Part shown: piece by piece, positions 60,801-64,000 of the stretch
Layout: each line of letters opens with the position of its first letter
How positions within the stretch are numbered: position 1 is the stretch's first letter
Assembly: GCA_022072225.1 (NCBI GenBank)
Contig: JAJVIC010000002.1
Span: forward strand, 1 to 64,000
Direction of reading: 5' to 3'
Length of the DNA: 64,000 nucleotides
From: Bacteroidia bacterium
Lineage (GTDB): Bacteria; Bacteroidota; Bacteroidia; SXHM01
Program-made: the position numbers and the translations under genes
Notes under the pieces: model-generated
What the model was told of the DNA's origin: nothing
The model's database searches: none
What the model saw: the letters and a program-made list of their open reading frames with translations, nothing else

Positions 60801-60918
60801 GTAACACATCAACGGGCAAATTGATGATGGTGAAAACGCCATACACTATAAGCATTGCCGCGAACGCGACAACAAAGAGGCGGTTTTCAAGAGAGAACTT
60901 TATGAGTTTGTTGAGCAT
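57811..60918 (-). CDS. Heavy-metal efflux RND pump, CusA/CzcA family
   Basis: 1035 residues with the twelve-helix RND layout: first helix at residues about 12-30, two large periplasmic loops, and membrane clusters at about 335-500 and 850-1020. Typical motifs: PVDVLPDLNRPRV, FDWNTDIFRARQLV, GLAIAIGELVDDAIVDVENV (contains the proton-relay Asp pair), and the GGTFSVATLVGFITLTGIASRNGIMM region. Exports Cu/Ag or Co/Zn/Cd from the periplasm with an adaptor. The metal is undetermined. Confidence 0.95.
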   Translation of the reverse strand: MLNKLIKFSLENRLFVVAFAAMLIVYGVFTIINLPVDVLPDLNRPRVTIFLEANGMAPEEIETQVSMPVEIALNGAPGVEAVRSSSAIGIGMVFVEFDWNTDIFRARQLVAEKLQTVQLPNGITPVMGPISSVMGQIMMVGISSDSTSPSELRTLADFTIRRRLMSIKGISQVISIGGERLQYQVLISSAKLKQFNLSIDDVDKALALTNQNSTGGFYNQYGSEVLIRNVGRAYSLDDLKNTVVANRAGLPVLLSQVAEVKFGAAQKRGDASINGKSAVILTVEKQPAYSTVALTDEVEKALAELQTSLPKDVKLNPNIFQQKSFIVTALSNVEAALRDGFILVVIILFLFLLNFRTTVITLTAIPLSLVITAIIFKLFGFSINTLTLGGLAIAIGELVDDAIVDVENVFRRINENKKLQNPKPLLQVVYDASSEVRNSIVYATIIVVLVFIPLFYMQGMEGRIFAPLGIAYITSIIASLVVSLTVTPVLCSYLLKGKNEHSEKESWLVRFLKRQDTKLLHWGLARPKTIIGGAIIIIIASVSIVPFFGTEFLPPFNEGSFTINLSTPAGTSLEESNKIGTMAEELMLQVPEVEYVSRRTGRAELDEHVEPVSNSEIDVLLKTETERSRNEILADIRSKLDILKGVTVNVGQPISHRLDHLLSGVRAQVAIKLFGSDLTDLRTNANQISETIKSIPGVVDVQIEKQVMVPQLLIKVNREALQRYGLQAGKVAEDLEIFYNGKVTGQILDGNKTFDILLRTTDEERTNIEAIRNTLIDAPNGTLIPLQQIASIENTTSINSIMHENTQRKITISCNVQGRDLGTTVQEIQKTITEKVKLPEGYFVQYGGQFESQKSASRLILFLSIFSVIGIFLVLYSHFKSTQITLQIMLNIPLALIGSVITVLLTGGTFSVATLVGFITLTGIASRNGIMMISHYIHLMEHEGETFSKQMIIRGSLERLVPVLMTALVAALALIPLTLDAQASGKEILYPVATVILGGLISSTLLDMIVTPVVFYTFGEKAINKYFSDKKTTIE

Positions 60919-60936
60919 GGTTTCTACTTGTAGATT

Positions 60937-61560
60937 TTATGAAATGGATTTGCGTTTGAAACTGCAAAACAGAAATTGCTGTGTGGTATTGAATGGCGTT
61001 TCGTGTGTTTCTTCAATACACCTGATGCGCTCAAAACATTTTTCAAATCGCGCATTCATGCTTGCTTCATTGTATTGTTTTATTTCCAAGCCACTGCATT
61101 TTTTCGGTCCCGTTTCAGCAAAAGTTCCTAAAACAAAATATCCGTTTGGATGGATGGCTTGCTCGGCAATGCTTACATATTTTTCAATCTGCGTTTCGGT
61201 AGTGAGAAAATGAAAAGCAGCGCGGTCGTGCCAGAAATCAAATTTTATTTCGGGTTTAAATTCTGTAACATCGGAATGGATGAAATGAATTTTATTAGCT
61301 GTTTCACCTAACCTTTTTTTCACCCGCTCAATTGCATTGGCAGAAATATCCAAGAGGTAAATGTTCTGATAACCTTTCTCAAGAAGTGCATCAATGAAAT
61401 GGCTGTCGCCACCGCCAACATCAATAATATTGGCGGTTAAAGGCAGGTTGAATAATTCTAAAAACTCAACGGAAGTTTTAGGGTAAGGTTGAAACCAACT
61501 GAAATCTGTTTCGGCTTTGGTTGCAAATACATTTTCCCAATGTTGTTTTGTGTCGCTCAT
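60937..61560 (-). CDS. Class I SAM-dependent methyltransferase
   Basis: 207 residues, single Rossmann methyltransferase domain: IIDVGGGDSHFIDALL (motif I), YLLDISANAIERVKKRL, HSDVTEF, and FDFWHDRAAFHFL. Similar proteins of this size are called methyltransferase-like in metal-resistance or tellurite loci. It is 18 bases upstream of the pump gene and 9 bases after the lipoprotein gene, so in the operon. The substrate is unknown. Confidence 0.85.
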   Translation of the reverse strand: MSDTKQHWENVFATKAETDFSWFQPYPKTSVEFLELFNLPLTANIIDVGGGDSHFIDALLEKGYQNIYLLDISANAIERVKKRLGETANKIHFIHSDVTEFKPEIKFDFWHDRAAFHFLTTETQIEKYVSIAEQAIHPNGYFVLGTFAETGPKKCSGLEIKQYNEASMNARFEKCFERIRCIEETHETPFNTTQQFLFCSFKRKSIS

Positions 61561-61569
61561 AAAATGTAT

Positions 61570-62565
61570 TTAGTGCTTGTGTGAATGTTCACTGTGATTG
61601 TGTTCTGTTGTGGTTGCTGATGCTTCACCTTGTTCCACTTTAATAAAAAAGTCGGTGGTGTGCAGCTTGCCGTCTGCCATAAATTGCAGCCACACGCGAT
61701 AAGTTCCTGCTTCCTCAAACGTGGTGTGGAAGTGCAGAATAACTCCTTCCACTTCGGGATGCAGATGCACATACTCTTTTGTTTCGGTGTTGATGGCTAC
61801 CATGTGTCCTTTTGCACCGAGATAATTTTGCAGTTGGTTTACATCAAAGGGCTTTCCGTTATTGGTAAACACACCGTCAAAGTGAATGGCTTTGTTGGAA
61901 ATGAAAACACCGTCATCGGGTTTAAGTGTAACCGTATAAGCATCACTTGTTGCCGTGTTTTGAATAGTGCTATACGTTTTTGCAGGAACGGTTTTTCCTT
62001 TTACCGCTACATTTATTTTCTCCAACTGATGTGTGCTTCCGCTTGGTTTGTAGTCAGCATAAAGAATGTAGTTGCCACCATTTGGAAAAGTTTCGGTAAC
62101 GGAATATGAGCCGTCTGCCTGATATTCGGGATGAATGTGATTGAACCAAGATAAATCTTCGCTTACTAAAATCAGGTGAATTTTCTTTTCGTGCTGCACT
62201 TCTAAAGGAACTGCCGCGGTTGCATTGTCTTTATTCTTAGGAGTGAATAAAAGTTTTGCAGGTTTTCCCGCTTCAATGGTTTGCGGTGAAGAAGTAAACT
62301 GCATTTGGAAATTTCCTTTCGCGGGTGCTTCGTCCATGTGTTCTAAAGCCATCCCGCATTTGGGGCATTTGTCGCCTTCTTTGCCTGTAACATCGGGGTG
62401 CATGGGGCAAGCAAAAATGTGTTCGTGGTGTTCGCCTTCACCGTGTTGATGTTCTTCGGTGTTGGCAGATGTGTTTTCTTTTGTGCTGCTGTTGTTGCAT
62501 GATGCAAGAAAGAGCGAAGCGGCTATCGCGCATATCGCAGTTGTTGTTTTGAATTGTTTTTTCAT
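61570..62565 (-). CDS. Metal-binding lipoprotein with a CPMHP zinc-ribbon-like domain
   Basis: 331 residues; lipobox LFLASCNNSS. A His-rich spacer (EEHQHGEGEHHEH), then the heavy-metal-binding domain FACPMHPDVTGKEGDKCPKC, and a beta-sandwich region of about 220 residues with NHIHPEYQ and HLHPEVEGVILHFH. The C-terminus ends in HNHSEHSHKH. Likely binds metal ions in the periplasm and hands them to the adaptor or pump. Confidence 0.9.
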   Translation of the reverse strand: MKKQFKTTTAICAIAASLFLASCNNSSTKENTSANTEEHQHGEGEHHEHIFACPMHPDVTGKEGDKCPKCGMALEHMDEAPAKGNFQMQFTSSPQTIEAGKPAKLLFTPKNKDNATAAVPLEVQHEKKIHLILVSEDLSWFNHIHPEYQADGSYSVTETFPNGGNYILYADYKPSGSTHQLEKINVAVKGKTVPAKTYSTIQNTATSDAYTVTLKPDDGVFISNKAIHFDGVFTNNGKPFDVNQLQNYLGAKGHMVAINTETKEYVHLHPEVEGVILHFHTTFEEAGTYRVWLQFMADGKLHTTDFFIKVEQGEASATTTEHNHSEHSHKH

Positions 62566-62593
62566 TTTGAAATTGTTTTTGATTGTTTAGAAA

Positions 62594-64000
62594 TTATTGA
62601 TTGAGATAAATCATTTTGAGTTGGTAACTGGCATTGGTTACTACACGCTCACCTTCTTCTACTCCTTTGATAATGCTGGTGTAAGTGCCGTTGTTTTCTC
62701 CTAACTGCACATAGCTTACAGTATATTTTTCGGCAGCATCTTTAATGAACACCACAGGTTTGCCGTTTATTTCGGTGATGGCAGAATTAGGCAAAGCGAT
62801 TTGCTGTGAATTTTCGGAAGCGAAAACACGGATGTTTACAAACTCACCGATTTTGAAATCACTGTCAGGGTTGCTGAGTTCAAATAAAACGCGCTGTGAT
62901 TGGTTGGTAGCGTTGATTTCCTGTGCAAGTGAAAGCAGTTTTACTTCACTTGTTTTGTGGCTGTCGTTAGCGCACTCAATGGTGAACTTTGCGCCTTGCT
63001 GCACCTTGTTCGCATCTTTATCAAACACCTGCGCTTCGGCATAAATCTGTGAAAGGTTTGTGATGGTGAAAAGTGTTTCACCTGCGTTTACCGTTGCGCC
63101 TATTGACAGTTTGAAGTTGGCAACAATGCCGCTGATTGGAGCATGAAGCGAAATTGTTTTTCCTGAATTGCCTGTAAACAGTTTTAGATTGGTTTCTGCT
63201 TTTTGTAAACGTGCTGTGGCTTCGTCCACATCGCGTTTGGCTGCAATGTCTTTGATGGAATTAAGGCGGTCAAATTCTTTTTTTGCTGCATCGTATTCGG
63301 CAGTGAGGTTGTTTTTCTCAGATAGGAAATTTACCTGAGTGCCTGCATCAATGTTTTGTTCAATGATGGCTAATTGCTGACCTGCTTTTATTTGTTCACC
63401 TACACGAACGCTGAGCGAAATGATTTTTCCGTTTTGCGGTGTAGTTACCAATGCCTGACCGTTGCTGCTTGGAATAATTGTTCCGAAAAGTTTTGTGCTT
63501 TCGGTAAAACTTCCGCTTTGCACTTTTTCGGTAAACACATCAAAGAGGAACTGCGTTTCTTTAGGAACATTAAAGGAGTTAGAAAAATTGTTGCCTGATT
63601 TTTTTGCTCCGTGGTCGTCATCACCGTGAGCGTTTATTTGAGCAACAGGCAACAGACAATTTACAATAAGCAAGAAAATGGCGATTGTGCTTCTGCCTGT
63701 TTTTGTGTTTCGCTTTTGCAAAAGAAAACCAAGACCTAAACCAATAACAAGTGCAAGTGCAACAAGCAACCACGTTTGCCAATTTGCAAAAACGGATTTA
63801 CTGTTTGCTTTTTCTGCATGTGGCAATTCTTTTCCCGCTTCAATGTTTGAAAGTAAAATCAAGTCAGCACCTAATGCGCTGTTTATGCTTATTGCCAATG
63901 AATAGTTTTTCTTTTCTGGAAAAGAGGTTTCAATGGTGTATGCGCCTTCGCTTGTTTGTTTTACAGTGAAAGCAAGTTTACTGTCTTCCTGTGCAGTGAT
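62594..64000 (-). CDS. RND efflux periplasmic adaptor (CusB-like), N-terminal part cut
   Basis: The frame stays open to the window edge, so the gene is partial. The visible part first has a short beta-like piece (AFTVKQTSEGAYTIETSF), then a membrane helix (about 80 residues in, WLLVALALVIGLGLGFLL), a His/Asp-rich stretch (AHGDDDHGAKK), and a standard membrane-fusion protein body: barrel-sandwich hybrid (ISLSVRVGEQIKAGQQLAII), an alpha-hairpin, and beta-barrel. A TTG at 63898 is an unlikely start since the frame upstream is coding-like. Fusion to an extra N-terminal domain with a helix is unusual for the family. Confidence 0.9.
   Translation of the reverse strand: MTAQEDSKLAFTVKQTSEGAYTIETSFPEKKNYSLAISINSALGADLILLSNIEAGKELPHAEKANSKSVFANWQTWLLVALALVIGLGLGFLLQKRNTKTGRSTIAIFLLIVNCLLPVAQINAHGDDDHGAKKSGNNFSNSFNVPKETQFLFDVFTEKVQSGSFTESTKLFGTIIPSSNGQALVTTPQNGKIISLSVRVGEQIKAGQQLAIIEQNIDAGTQVNFLSEKNNLTAEYDAAKKEFDRLNSIKDIAAKRDVDEATARLQKAETNLKLFTGNSGKTISLHAPISGIVANFKLSIGATVNAGETLFTITNLSQIYAEAQVFDKDANKVQQGAKFTIECANDSHKTSEVKLLSLAQEINATNQSQRVLFELSNPDSDFKIGEFVNIRVFASENSQQIALPNSAITEINGKPVVFIKDAAEKYTVSYVQLGENNGTYTSIIKGVEEGERVVTNASYQLKMIYLNQ

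Overview
The window is a 64 kb piece of a Bacteroidota chromosome (Chitinophagales/Flavobacteriales-like; genus not determinable from sequence alone). The evidence is type IX secretion (T9SS) C-terminal sorting domains of types A and B, giant PKD-repeat surface proteins, a PorE-like TPR/propeller/OmpA protein, WG-repeat and DUF4199/DUF2807-type proteins, very few Shine-Dalgarno sequences, and many copies of the Bacteroidota -7 promoter box TAnnTTTG, several with an upstream TTTG at 18-20 bp. No rRNA, tRNA, CRISPR array, integrase or transposase was seen. The one confident RNA gene is the small SRP RNA (19341-19438).

Layout. 1-3250: accessory region with a PD-(D/E)XK-type nuclease gene between inverted repeats, a 42-bp tandem array and two orphan genes. 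3253-25668: mostly housekeeping and secreted genes: an AlkB-like monooxygenase behind a perfect dyad, a PorE-like protein, queE, a SiaB-like kinase, an AP2/HNH protein, folD, ffh, purA, a STAS protein, a Fur-family regulator, a Kazal-type secreted inhibitor, biosynthetic arginine decarboxylase, ctlX, a GT2 glycosyltransferase, SRP RNA, a beta-helix lipoprotein, NUDIX, DUF3089 and GH5 genes. 25686-33283: coiled-coil protein, purL, mtgA, a GNAT acetyltransferase, ribD and an EamA transporter. 33345-46442: two giant T9SS type B PKD adhesins (1428 and 1773 aa) around a lipoprotein, a WG-repeat protein, a small secreted protein and a voltage-gated-type K+ channel. 46443-51255: hicAB, a second RelE/ParE-type toxin-antitoxin pair, a possible leader RNA, a T9SS protein, a tail-collar protein and an orphan gene with a 43-bp dyad array. 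51414-57734: coaE, a YbbR protein, a 650-bp non-coding stretch, a secreted nuclease, another orphan gene with a 21-bp array, and an orphan LuxR-type regulator. 57811-64000: a minus-strand heavy-metal efflux operon (CusB-like adaptor running off the edge, metal-binding lipoprotein, methyltransferase, CusA/CzcA pump).

The most unusual feature is a recurring arrangement. Four genes of unknown function (starting at 2082-, 22628-, 50317+ and 56785-) each have their own short tandem array just 5' of the start codon. The unit sequence differs at each locus, but the period is 21, 42 or 43 bp, about 2 or 4 turns of B-DNA. For three of the four loci the gap from array to start codon is about 72-90 bp. 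Two of the proteins share a recognisable C-terminal tail, and three look like related helical-bundle proteins. A decayed extra copy of the tail lies beside one of them. Function is unknown, but the regular architecture suggests a phased operator or leader system that I do not recognise.

Dispersed hairpin repeats of at least five kinds fill many intergenic gaps. In at least two cases they reach into apparent N-termini (12356- lipoprotein; the over-extended start of the glycosyltransferase at 18659-).
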